Assembly (NCBI GenBank): GCA_036555585.1 | Contig: DATBLE010000012.1 | Span: 1-64,000 of the forward strand | From: DATBLE01 sp036555585 | Lineage (GTDB): Bacteria; Actinomycetota; Thermoleophilia; Gaiellales; Gaiellaceae | DNA length: 64,000 nucleotides | Direction of reading: 5' to 3' | Shown here: piece by piece, positions 18,004 through 25,534 of the stretch | Layout of the letters: the number at the start of each line of letters is the position of its first letter | Position numbering within the stretch: the stretch's first letter is position 1 | Notes under the pieces: model-generated | Databases searched by the model: none | What the model saw: the letters and a program-made list of their open reading frames with translations, nothing else | What the model was told of the DNA's origin: nothing | Program-made: the position numbers and the translations under genes

Positions 18004-18852
18004 ATGAAAGAGATGCTGATCGCGGGTCGGGGTGGCGAGGGCGTCGTTCTCGCTTCCCAGCTCCTCGCGGATGCGTTGGCGCGCGCCGGGTACTGGGTCC
18101 AGAGCTTTCCGGAGTTCAAGGCCGAGCGGCGGGGTGCGCCGATTTCGGCCTTCCTCAGGTGGGATCGGGACTCGCGGATCCACCGACGGTACAAGGTGCG
18201 CGATTGCGACGTGCTCGCCGTGGTCTCGGCCTCACCGCCGTCGCCACAGCTCGTCTGCTCCGTTCGCGCGGGAGGATTGGTCGTCCTCAATCGCGATACC
18301 CGCTTCTCGCACGCCGGTGACTTCACCGTCGCTCGTGTGCCCGCCTCCCGGATCGCCCGCCGCCACAACGTCCTGTCCTCAGAGGGCCGGCCGATGGCGA
18401 ACGCCGCCGTCCTCGGCGCCTGTATGCGATACCTCCTGCCGGGCGACCTGCGGTTCCTCGAGCAGGCAATCGAGGCTCGGATGGGGCGTCTTGCTGGTGC
18501 AAACATCCTGGCCGCCAGAGAGGGTTACGCCCGTTGCACCCGCCAGCGCCGGCTCGCCGACGACCCACCCTTCGAGACAGCCTTTGCGCCGACCCGGCGT
18601 GGTCATGCCACCTTCCCAGTGAGCACGACCGACTCCCGGGGAAACCACACTGGAACGTGGTCGGAGGAGCGTCCCGTGCTCACCGACGCCTGCACCGCCT
18701 GCGCACTGTGCGAGCTGTTCTGCCCTGAAGGGGCAATCGGCCGACACGCCGGCGAGATGTCGATCGACCTCCTCTACTGCAAGGGTTGCGGCATCTGCGA
18801 GGTGGTCTGCCCGGTTCGCGGCGCCGTGGGCATGCAGGAGGTGCCCGTATGA
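18004..18852 (+). CDS. 2-oxoacid:ferredoxin oxidoreductase, fused gamma and delta subunits
   Basis: 282 residues. The N-terminal part (about 1-190, MKEMLIAGRGGEGVVLASQLLADAL...) is the gamma subunit, which helps bind the CoA/ thiamin intermediate region; the C-terminal part holds two [4Fe-4S] motifs, CTACALCELFCP and CKGCGICEVVCP, of the delta (ferredoxin-like) subunit. In many organisms these are separate genes. GGAG lies 6 nt before the ATG. It is the first gene of a three-gene operon and overlaps the alpha gene by 4 bp. Confidence 0.9.
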   Translation: MKEMLIAGRGGEGVVLASQLLADALARAGYWVQSFPEFKAERRGAPISAFLRWDRDSRIHRRYKVRDCDVLAVVSASPPSPQLVCSVRAGGLVVLNRDTRFSHAGDFTVARVPASRIARRHNVLSSEGRPMANAAVLGACMRYLLPGDLRFLEQAIEARMGRLAGANILAAREGYARCTRQRRLADDPPFETAFAPTRRGHATFPVSTTDSRGNHTGTWSEERPVLTDACTACALCELFCPEGAIGRHAGEMSIDLLYCKGCGICEVVCPVRGAVGMQEVPV

Positions 18853-20021
18853 GCCGAACCCCGACCGCCGGACGCGTGCTGATGACGGCGGATGAGGCCG
18901 TCGCCCAGGCAGTGGTGCTCGCACGGGTTCAGGCGATCGCCTCCTATCCGATCACACCTCAGACGATCATCGTCGAGCGGCTCGCGGAGCTCGTCGGCGG
19001 GCGCGACGACGTCGAGTACGCGAACCTCGAGAGCGAGCATTCCATGTTCGGCTGGGCGATCGCCGCGGCGCATGCGGGCGTTCGCGCGTTCACGGCAACC
19101 TCGTCGCAAGGGCTGCTGTACGCACACGAACAACTCCACCGGGCAGCGCGGGAACGCGTGCCGCTGGTGGCCGTCAACGTCAACCGATCGGTCTTCGCAC
19201 CGTGGAGTCTCGAGCCTGACCTCTCGGACAGCATGAGCCAACGTGACACCGGCTGGATCCAGGTCTATTGCTCCTCTGTGCAGGAGGTCTTCGACAGCGT
19301 CCTCTTCGGTTACCGGATCGCGGAGAGGCTCATGCTCCCGGTGATGGTCTGCGCCGAGGGCTTTCTGCTCTCGCACACCTCCGAGCTCCTTCGGATCCCC
19401 GATCAGGAGGAAGTCGACGCGTTCCTACCGGCCCTGAGTCCTCCCCGTCCATGGTTGCTCGATCCGGCCCGGCCGCGCACATTCTCGGGCTTGCCGGAGC
19501 CGAGAGACTACGCAGCGTTCCAGAAGAAGGTCGCCGAGGCGCTCGAGGAGGCTCGAGGCGTCATCGAGACCACTGCCTCCGAGTTCAGCGCGCGATTCGG
19601 GCGGACGAAGGTGGGTGCACTCGAAGTGGCCGGCAACCCGCGCGCCGACACGGCGCTGATCACGATCGGGACGATCGGCGACACTGCTCACGAGCTCGTG
19701 GAGGACGGCGACGACCTCCTTCTCGTTCGTGTCCACACGTACAGACCGTTTCCCGGACCAGAGCTGGCCGCCGTGTTGACGAACGTGTCCCATGTTGCGG
19801 TCGTCGACCGCGCCGTCGCCTTCGGCTCGCTGGCGCCGCTCGGCAGCGACGTCAGGTCGCTCCGGCTCGACCACGCCGAGGCGATCGTGGACTTCGTCTG
19901 TGGCGTCGGCGGCACCGAAGTCACGCCGGCGACGCTTCGCTGGGCAGTAGACGCGGCACGCTCGGCAGGTCAGGGGCGGGGATGCTGGGGACCCGTGTTC
20001 GTACCGGAAGGGGTGGAGTAA
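18849..20021 (+). CDS. 2-oxoacid:ferredoxin oxidoreductase alpha subunit
   Basis: 390 residues. ASYPITPQTIIVERLAELV is the pyrimidine-binding start of PorA/VorA subunits, followed by NLESEHSMFGWAIAAAHAGVRAFTATSSQGL with the family's conserved Glu/Ser block; the C-terminal half contains the transketolase-C-like domain. With the beta subunit it binds thiamin diphosphate and oxidises a 2-oxoacid to acyl-CoA, CO2 and reduced ferredoxin. The reaction could be pyruvate or a branched-chain 2-oxoacid; sequence alone does not decide. Coupled by overlaps to both neighbours. Confidence 0.9.
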   Translation: MSRTPTAGRVLMTADEAVAQAVVLARVQAIASYPITPQTIIVERLAELVGGRDDVEYANLESEHSMFGWAIAAAHAGVRAFTATSSQGLLYAHEQLHRAARERVPLVAVNVNRSVFAPWSLEPDLSDSMSQRDTGWIQVYCSSVQEVFDSVLFGYRIAERLMLPVMVCAEGFLLSHTSELLRIPDQEEVDAFLPALSPPRPWLLDPARPRTFSGLPEPRDYAAFQKKVAEALEEARGVIETTASEFSARFGRTKVGALEVAGNPRADTALITIGTIGDTAHELVEDGDDLLLVRVHTYRPFPGPELAAVLTNVSHVAVVDRAVAFGSLAPLGSDVRSLRLDHAEAIVDFVCGVGGTEVTPATLRWAVDAARSAGQGRGCWGPVFVPEGVE

Positions 20022-20929
20022 TGAGCACGTGGCTCGAGAGCGTCGTCTCGGAAGAGCGGCTCCTTCTTCCTGGCCATCACGCGTGCGCGGGTTGCGGCCC
20101 GGCGATCAACATCAGACACGTCCTCGGCGCCCTTGCCGCGGCGACGCCCGAATCGAAGATCGTGCTGGTCATCCCGGCTTCCTGCTGGACGATCATCGCC
20201 GGCGTCTGGCCGGTCAATGCGTTCGCCGTGACGGTCTACCTGACGCCTTTCGCATCGGCGGCGGCCGAGGCTTCCGGCATCAAGGCTGCACTTCGCCTGC
20301 GCGGTGTCGAGAAGACGCACGTCGTGGTCTGGGGCGGTGACGGCGCCACGTGCGACATCGGGTTCTCGGGCGTTTCGGCGGCGGCCGAGCGCAACGAGGA
20401 CATCCTCTACGTGCTGAACGACAACGAGGCGTACATGAACACGGGCGTCCAGAAGTCGGGCGCTACTCCGGAAGGCGCCTGGACGACCACGACCCCTGCA
20501 AGTGCGCCGCGAGCAGGCCAGAAGAAGGATATTGCCCGGATTCTTGCGGCGCACGGCATACCCTACGTCGCGACCCTTGCAGCCGGGTCGGTCCCCATGC
20601 TCCGTGACTTCAGAGCAAAGGTCGCGAGGGCGGCCGAGGTCGAAGGCTTCCGCTTCTTGCACGTTCTCGGCGCCTGCCCGCCGGGCTGGCGGTATCGCGC
20701 CGATCAATCGGTGGAGATCACACGACTCGCGGTCGAGTCACGGTACTTCCCGCTCTTGGCCTGTGACGGAGGCAACTGGAGCATCACCTTCAAGCCCAAG
20801 CATCCGGTCCCGATCCGCGACTTCCTCGAGGCACAAGGGCGCTTCGGTCATCTCTCGTCGATGCAGGTCGAAGCGATCCAGGCTCACGTCGACGCACGCT
20901 GGAGCTCCCTGGTCTCGCTGGGGGCGTAG
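20021..20929 (+). CDS. 2-oxoacid:ferredoxin oxidoreductase beta subunit
   Basis: 302 residues. HHACAGCGPAINIRH gives the CxxC of the subunit's iron-sulfur cluster; VWGGDGATCDIGFSGVSAAAERNEDILYVLNDNEAYMNTGVQ is the thiamin-diphosphate/Mg motif (GDG-X-N-N type), with Asn-Asp-Asn at its end. Further Cys (IPASCWT, LGACPPGW) can complete cluster ligation. GGAG precedes the ATG, whose A is shared with the alpha stop (TAATG). Last gene of the operon. Confidence 0.92.
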   Translation: MSTWLESVVSEERLLLPGHHACAGCGPAINIRHVLGALAAATPESKIVLVIPASCWTIIAGVWPVNAFAVTVYLTPFASAAAEASGIKAALRLRGVEKTHVVVWGGDGATCDIGFSGVSAAAERNEDILYVLNDNEAYMNTGVQKSGATPEGAWTTTTPASAPRAGQKKDIARILAAHGIPYVATLAAGSVPMLRDFRAKVARAAEVEGFRFLHVLGACPPGWRYRADQSVEITRLAVESRYFPLLACDGGNWSITFKPKHPVPIRDFLEAQGRFGHLSSMQVEAIQAHVDARWSSLVSLGA

Positions 20930-21277
20930 TGCAGACAGGACGATCATCGATGCCACACACTGTGCCCGAGGCACTCGCGCTCGGGCAGCTCGAGCGACCC
21001 GACGAGCCCTGAGTGGGCACAAGTTCCGCATCGTCGGATCTTCCGTGAAACCGCGTACTCCACCACCTCGCCCCTCGCATGGCGCTTCTCGCGGTCTCAC
21101 ATCGACTGCGAACAGGTCGGCCCCTCGACCCGCTACGTTTCGCACGCGGCGTACAGGCGAAGCAGGCACAGCCAGGAGGCAACCCGGCCGGGCGCCTGCG
21201 CCGAGCGGTTCCAGGAGAAACCGCCGTAGGGCTGCTTCGCCCGTATCGTGACGAGTCGCGAGCGAACGGTCATATAG
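20930..21277. other. Intergenic region between oxidoreductase operon and rnpB terminator
   Basis: About 350 bases. No ORF with family resemblance and no clear structure. It is probably 3' untranslated sequence on both sides. Confidence 0.5.
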
Positions 21278-21303
21278 AAAAGCCCTACCGGAGCAGGGCT
21301 TTT
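21278..21303 (-). terminator. Rho-independent terminator of rnpB
   Basis: Arms AAAAGCCCT (21278-21286) and AGGGCTTTT (21295-21303) form a 9-bp stem with an 8-nt loop; read on the minus strand it ends in a U-run. It directly follows the RNase P RNA 3' end. Confidence 0.85.
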
Positions 21304-21304
21304 C

Positions 21305-21655
21305 CGTAGCAGGCCTGTAAGCCGGATTCTGTCGTGGGTGGCCATCTCTCTAGGCCGGCGCTTGCGCGACGGCTCGAGCGGTGTACCCGGTTCCTCGGCG
21401 GGCCGCGTCGTCGGAACCTGCTTCACCTTGCACCGGACGGGGTTTGGCGAGCCGCCGCGTCACCGCGACGCTGGTGGGCTCTTACCCCACCTTTTCACCC
21501 TTACCGCCGGCGTCTCCGGAGAGGTTGTCGCCGGAGGCGGTCTCCTTTCTGTGCCACTTTCCGTCGGCTTTCGCCGCCTGGGGTTTCCCCAGCGTCCTGC
21601 CCTGCGGTGTCCGGACTTTCCTCGGCGCCCGAAGGCGTCGCGGTCACCCGGCCTG
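21305..21655 (-). ncRNA. rnpB: RNase P RNA (class A)
   Basis: Catalytic RNA of RNase P, which removes tRNA 5' leaders. Conserved blocks on the minus strand include GAGGAAAGTCCGGAC (CR-I region, in 21613-21630), CTAGAGAGATGGCCACC and the 3' block GACAGAATCCGGCTTACAGG. The ends pair: GCAGGCC (5', from 21655) with GGCCTGC (3', 21309-21315) as helix P1. A TACCAT -10 hexamer at 21662-21667 lies 6 nt before the predicted first base, consistent with the promoter pattern of this genome. Length about 350 nt, normal for class A. Confidence 0.93.
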
Positions 21656-21661
21656 CACGTC

Positions 21662-21667
21662 CATGGT
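21662..21667 (-). promoter_or_regulatory. -10 element of rnpB
   Basis: TACCAT on the minus strand, 6 nt before G21655, the base at which RNase P helix P1 starts. No clear -35 hexamer. Confidence 0.6.
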
Positions 21668-21675
21668 AGCCGGGC

Positions 21676-22071
21676 TCAGCCGCCCATGTTGACCGCCCAC
21701 ACGTTCACGGGCTCGATCGTCACCTTGAAGCGGGTCTCTCCCTCGCGGTCGATCTGGCGGAGGTCGGCGCCGTACTTGGCCCCGACCCTGTCCGCGAAGC
21801 CGTAGTCGTCGTCGGGCTCGATCCTCGCGCGGCCGCGGATCTCGAGGTAGCGGTACGGGTTGCCGAGGTCGAAGATGAAGAGGCTGCACTCGGGGCGCTG
21901 CTGCAGGTTCTTCGTCTTCAGGCGCGCGGAGCTCAGCGACAGGCCGGTCTCGCCACCGTCGTGGAGGAACCAGACTCCGCTGGACGCCGGGAAGCCGCGG
22001 GCGTCGATCGTGGTGAGCACCGCGACCTCCGCGCCGAGAAGGTCGAGATGAGACTCGGGGACGTCGGTCAT
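21676..22071 (-). CDS. PPOX-class (pyridoxamine-phosphate-oxidase fold) flavin/F420 protein
   Basis: 131 residues of split-barrel fold: VAVLTTIDARGFPASSGVWFLHDG, then SSARLKTKNLQQRPECSLFIFD, a signature of the PNPOx-like family including actinobacterial F420-dependent reductases. It probably binds FMN, F420 or a related cofactor; the substrate is unknown. Single gene between rnpB and a cyclic-nucleotide-binding protein gene. Confidence 0.8.
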   Translation of the reverse strand: MTDVPESHLDLLGAEVAVLTTIDARGFPASSGVWFLHDGGETGLSLSSARLKTKNLQQRPECSLFIFDLGNPYRYLEIRGRARIEPDDDYGFADRVGAKYGADLRQIDREGETRFKVTIEPVNVWAVNMGG

Positions 22072-22110
22072 GGCCGGAGTCTTGCATCCCCGGCAGCCGC
22101 GAGCCGGCGC

Positions 22111-22527
22111 TCAGATCGTCTGGGCGGCGAGCCGTTCGCCGACCGCCGAGAGCACCTTCGTCCCGATCGACGGGACGTCGTGGATCAGCGCCGAGAAGCC
22201 GGGCCTGGTCAGCACGAGCGTCTGCAGAGGGGAGCCCGCGACGACCGTGGCCGTGCGAGGCACGTCCGAGAGCAGCGCGATCTCACCGACCCAGTCGCCC
22301 GCCCCGAGCTCCGCGAGCCTCGAGCCGTCCTTCGTCACGGCCGCGTAGCCGTCGACGATCACGAAGAACTCGGAGCCCGGCTTCCCTTCCCTCATCAACG
22401 TCTCGCCCTCCTGGAACTCGACCAAGTCGGCGAGGGTCGCCACCCGCGCGAGCTCGGTCTTCGAGCAGCGGGCCAGGAGCGGGACCCGCGAGAGGAGCTC
22501 GATCTTCTGGTCCTTCCGGAAGCGCAC
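22111..22527 (-). CDS. Cyclic-nucleotide-binding (CNMP) domain protein
   Basis: 138 residues made of one CNMP beta-roll: LVEFQEGETLMREGKPGSEFFVIVDGYAAV and the phosphate-binding cassette GDWVGEIALLSDVPRTATVVA. There is no DNA-binding domain, so it may be a ligand-sensing module that acts on a partner. The GTG start at 22527 has no Shine-Dalgarno sequence, but TACGAT (22534-22539, minus strand) lies 6 nt upstream, so the mRNA is probably leaderless. Divergent from the next gene. Confidence 0.78.
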   Translation of the reverse strand: MRFRKDQKIELLSRVPLLARCSKTELARVATLADLVEFQEGETLMREGKPGSEFFVIVDGYAAVTKDGSRLAELGAGDWVGEIALLSDVPRTATVVAGSPLQTLVLTRPGFSALIHDVPSIGTKVLSAVGERLAAQTI

Positions 22528-22609
22528 GCGTGGATCGTAAACCGCACGTGCCGCGCGGCACAGGGCTCCCGAGCCTCGAGCCGAGCCTCGCTGTTTCCGG
22601 AGGCGAGAT

Positions 22610-23008
22610 GTGGATATGCGTTTCCGAGAGATGGCGACGCTCACCGTCCACCCCCGTCCGACGCCCGAGGAGCGCGCGGACGCGCCGGTCGACGTCCAGG
22701 TCGACGATGTGGCGATGATCCACGCGGCGATGCTCGAGGACTGGGTCACGCCGCGACAGAGCTGGGCGCTCGAGCTGCGCGAGGGGCACGAGTTCGGCCG
22801 GGCGAACAACGTCGAGGCCCACCTCCTCTTCGTCTCCGGGGAGCAGACCTCGTCGCTCCTGTTCCGCCTCGACCAGCTCGACCGCGCCGACGACACGGGT
22901 CAGGAGCTGGTGCTTCGCTTCGAGGAGCGCGACGGGATCGCCAAGCTCGTGCGCTGCTCGTCGACGGGCCTCGCCGTCGAGCTGCACCACATCCTCACGA
23001 CGACGTAA
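22610..23008 (+). CDS. Conserved-looking protein of unknown function
   Basis: 132 residues from a GTG with GGAGG 6 nt upstream. The sequence reads as a compact mixed alpha/beta protein (VDDVAMIHAAMLEDWVTPRQSWALELREG...) with no Cys motif, membrane segment or signal peptide. I do not recognise the family. It ends one base before the convergent lexA-linked zinc-ribbon gene. Confidence 0.65.
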   Translation: MDMRFREMATLTVHPRPTPEERADAPVDVQVDDVAMIHAAMLEDWVTPRQSWALELREGHEFGRANNVEAHLLFVSGEQTSSLLFRLDQLDRADDTGQELVLRFEERDGIAKLVRCSSTGLAVELHHILTTT

Positions 23009-23203
23009 CTAGAGCGTCGACGTCCCCGCCTCCCGGGCGAGGGCCGCGCCTTCCGCCTCGAGCTCGAGGCCGCACTGCATGCAGCCGATCCCGTCGGCGC
23101 GGTGCAGCAGGAACTCGCCGCAGACGGGGCACTCCAGGCTCGCCCGGCGGAGGATCGCGACCAGCTCCTGGTCGAGCGTGCGATGCAGGGACGCGACCGT
23201 CAC
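23009..23203 (-). CDS. Zinc-ribbon protein cotranscribed with lexA
   Basis: 64 residues: an N-terminal helix (LHRTLDQELVAILRRA) and a zinc ribbon with CPVC and CMQC separated by 15 residues. The ATG overlaps the lexA stop by 4 bp, so expression should follow the SOS response. Function unknown; a small nucleic-acid or protein-binding role is possible. Confidence 0.65.
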   Translation of the reverse strand: MTVASLHRTLDQELVAILRRASLECPVCGEFLLHRADGIGCMQCGLELEAEGAALAREAGTSTL

Positions 23204-23871
23204 AGCGAGCGGAACACCCCCGTCACCCTGCCGAGGATCTGGACGTGATTCGCGTAGATCGGCTCGTAGGCCTGGTTCTCGGGCTGCAGCCGGACACGGC
23301 CCCGTTCGCGGAAGAACCGCTTCACCGTCGCCTCGTCGGCCGACTCGTCGTCGCCGGCGAGCGCGACGACGATCTCGCCGTCGCGGGCGTCCGGCTGGCG
23401 GCGGACGACGACGTAGTCGCCCTCGAGGATGCCGGCTTCCTGCATCGAGTCGCCGCGGACGCGGAGCAGGAACTCCTCGCCGCCGCGCGACAGGGGCTCG
23501 GGCACGGAGATGTAGGCGTCGACGTTCTGCTCGGCGAGCAGGGGGCCGCCGGCGGCGATCTGGCCGAGGAGCGGCAGCGCGTGGACACCGTCTCTGAAAC
23601 CGGCACTACCGCCCTCGTGCTCGACGGGCTCCGCCCTGGCCCGGCCGGTGAGCTCGAGCGCGCGCGGCTTCGTCGGGTCGCGCTTGATCAGCCCGGCCCG
23701 CTCGAGGTTGGCGAGGTGGGCGTGGACGGTGGACGGGGAGGCGAGCCCGACCTGCTCCCCGATCTCGCGGACGGTCGGCGGGTAGCCGTGCGAATCGACG
23801 TACTCGACGAGGAACTCCCAGATCTCCTGCTGGCGCTTGGTGAGCAAGCCACTCCCTTCGGATGCGAACAT
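23200..23871 (-). CDS. lexA: LexA SOS-response repressor
   Basis: 223 residues. N-terminal winged helix (EFLVEYVDSHGYPPTVREIGEQVGLASPSTVHAHL, about 20-55), then the self-cleavage region with Ala107-Gly108 in LLGQIAAGGPL, catalytic Ser142 in RGDSMQEAGILEGD and Lys184 in ATVKRF. LexA represses DNA-repair genes and cleaves itself when RecA is activated by single-stranded DNA. The ATG at 23871 lies inside a perfect LexA box and 7 nt after a TACTCT -10, so the mRNA is leaderless and autoregulated. Coupled to a downstream zinc-ribbon gene. Confidence 0.97.
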   Translation of the reverse strand: MFASEGSGLLTKRQQEIWEFLVEYVDSHGYPPTVREIGEQVGLASPSTVHAHLANLERAGLIKRDPTKPRALELTGRARAEPVEHEGGSAGFRDGVHALPLLGQIAAGGPLLAEQNVDAYISVPEPLSRGGEEFLLRVRGDSMQEAGILEGDYVVVRRQPDARDGEIVVALAGDDESADEATVKRFFRERGRVRLQPENQAYEPIYANHVQILGRVTGVFRSL

Positions 23872-23878
23872 GCGTTCG
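23865..23878. promoter_or_regulatory. LexA (SOS) box overlapping the lexA start codon
   Basis: CGAACATGCGTTCG is a perfect 14-bp match to the Gram-positive LexA consensus CGAAC-RNRY-GTTYG. The ATG of lexA (23871-23869, minus strand) is in its centre, immediately downstream of the -10 element, so binding would block transcription initiation. Confidence 0.9.
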
Positions 23879-23907
23879 AGAGTAGCGACGTGTTCGGACG
23901 CCGTCAA
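23879..23907 (-). promoter_or_regulatory. lexA promoter
   Basis: On the minus strand TTGACG (23907-23902), a 17-nt spacer, and TACTCT (23884-23879), then 7 nt to the ATG. The spacing is optimal for the housekeeping sigma factor and predicts transcription starting at or next to the start codon. Confidence 0.8.
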
Positions 23908-23927
23908 GGGATTCCTCCTTCCCTCGC

Positions 23928-23933
23928 TACACT
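23928..23933 (+). promoter_or_regulatory. -10 element of the tRNA-Leu gene
   Basis: TACACT, 9 nt before the first base of the tRNA. Confidence 0.55.
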
Positions 23934-23942
23934 GTCGCCCGC

Positions 23943-24027
<85 letters not shown>

Positions 24028-24097
24028 CTGGCCAGAGACGACGCGGCCCTTTGGGCCGCGTTTTCGTAGCGGCTCCGCGCAGGTAGGTTGCGGGGCG

Positions 24098-25534
24098 ATG
24101 CGGGACGCGTGTGCAGCGGCGATCGACGCGGCGCTCGGCGCCGGAGCGTCGTACGCCGACGCGCGCGCGATCCTGCGGCGGTCGCAGTCGGTCGGCACCC
24201 GGAACGGCCGCGTGGTCACGCTGACGGACGCGGAGTCGGAGGGCATCGGCGTCCGCGTGCTCGTCGGCGGCTCGTGGGGCTTCGCCTGCGACCGCCGGCT
24301 GGACGCGGCCGGCGGACGGGAGGCTGCGCTTCGCGCCTGCGCCTTCGCGGCCGCGGCCGGCGGAAACGGCACCCGCTCCCTCGCGCCGGTCGAGGCGCAG
24401 ACGGGCAGCTTCCGCTCGGCGGTCGAGATCGACCCGTTCTCGGTGTCGCTCCAGGACAAGATCGCGCTCTGCCTGCGCGCGGAGGAGGCGCTCAGACGGC
24501 CCGAGGTCAAAGTCGCCCAGGCGTCGGTACGCGCCGTCGGCGAGCGCAAGCTCTTCCTCTCCTCGGACGGGGCGGAGATCGAGCAGGAGCTCGTCGAGTG
24601 CGGCGGCGGGATCGACGCGACCGCGGTCGGCGACGACGGCGTCGTCCAGGAGCGCAGCTACCCGAGCGCCCACGTCGGCTCGAGCGCGCAGGGCGGCTGG
24701 GAGTACGTGGAGGGCCTGGGGCTCGAGCGCGAGGCGCCGCGCGTCGCCGAGCAGGCGGCGCAGCTCCTGCGTGCCGACGAGTGCCCGTCGCTCGTCACCA
24801 CCGTCGTGATCGACCACGAGCAGATGCAGCTCCAGGTGCACGAGTCGGTCGGCCACCCGACCGAGCTCGACCGGGTCTACGGCACCGAGGCCGCCTACGC
24901 CGGCACCAGCTTCCTGCAGCCGGGCGACCTGGGGACGCTGCGCTACGGCTCCGAGCACATGAACATCACCGCCGATCCGACGACGCCGCTGGGCCTCGGC
25001 ACGTTCGGCTTCGACGACGAGGGCGTTCCGGCCGCGGCGGTGCCGGTCGTCTCCGCGGGCGTGCTGTCGGGATTCCTCACCTCGCGGGAGACGGCTGCAC
25101 GGATCGGCCACGGCGCCGGCGGCTCGATGCGGGCGGACGGCTGGCACCGGATGCCGCTCGTGCGGATGACCAACCTGCACCTGGAGCCCGGCACGGGCAC
25201 GCTCGAGGAGCTGATCTCGGAGGTGGCGGAGGGCATCTACCTGGAGACGAACCGCAGCTGGTCGATCGACGACAAGCGGCTCAACTTCCAGTTCGGCACG
25301 CAGATGGCGTGGGAGATCAAGCGGGGCCGGCTGACGCGGCTGTTGCGGGACGCGACCTACACGGGGACGACGCCACGGTTCTGGGGCTCGCTCGACCGCG
25401 TCGCCGGGCCCGAGGCGTGGGTGATGTACGGGCTGACGAACTGCGGCAAGGGCCAGCCGGGGCAGAGTGCGCACGTGTCGCACGGCGCTTCGCCCGCCCG
25501 CTTCCGCGACGTCCAGGTCGGGGTGAAGGCATGA
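24098..25534 (+). CDS. tldD: TldD metalloprotease subunit
   Basis: 478 residues of the TldD/PmbA family. The zinc site is HESVGH (His248 region, HExxxH). TldD/TldE form a heterodimeric protease that cleaves unfolded peptides such as microcin B17 precursor or CcdA, and in other bacteria matures ribosomally made peptides. The ATG at 24098 lacks a good Shine-Dalgarno sequence; TAGGTT 8 nt upstream (24084-24089) suggests a leaderless or near-leaderless mRNA. The stop overlaps the tldE start by 4 bp. Confidence 0.92.
   Translation: MRDACAAAIDAALGAGASYADARAILRRSQSVGTRNGRVVTLTDAESEGIGVRVLVGGSWGFACDRRLDAAGGREAALRACAFAAAAGGNGTRSLAPVEAQTGSFRSAVEIDPFSVSLQDKIALCLRAEEALRRPEVKVAQASVRAVGERKLFLSSDGAEIEQELVECGGGIDATAVGDDGVVQERSYPSAHVGSSAQGGWEYVEGLGLEREAPRVAEQAAQLLRADECPSLVTTVVIDHEQMQLQVHESVGHPTELDRVYGTEAAYAGTSFLQPGDLGTLRYGSEHMNITADPTTPLGLGTFGFDDEGVPAAAVPVVSAGVLSGFLTSRETAARIGHGAGGSMRADGWHRMPLVRMTNLHLEPGTGTLEELISEVAEGIYLETNRSWSIDDKRLNFQFGTQMAWEIKRGRLTRLLRDATYTGTTPRFWGSLDRVAGPEAWVMYGLTNCGKGQPGQSAHVSHGASPARFRDVQVGVKA

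Noticed and set aside
21305..21655. Possible coding genes across the RNase P RNA locus
   Set aside because: The open frames here are explained by the structured RNA, with conserved sequence blocks and a paired 5'/3' end.
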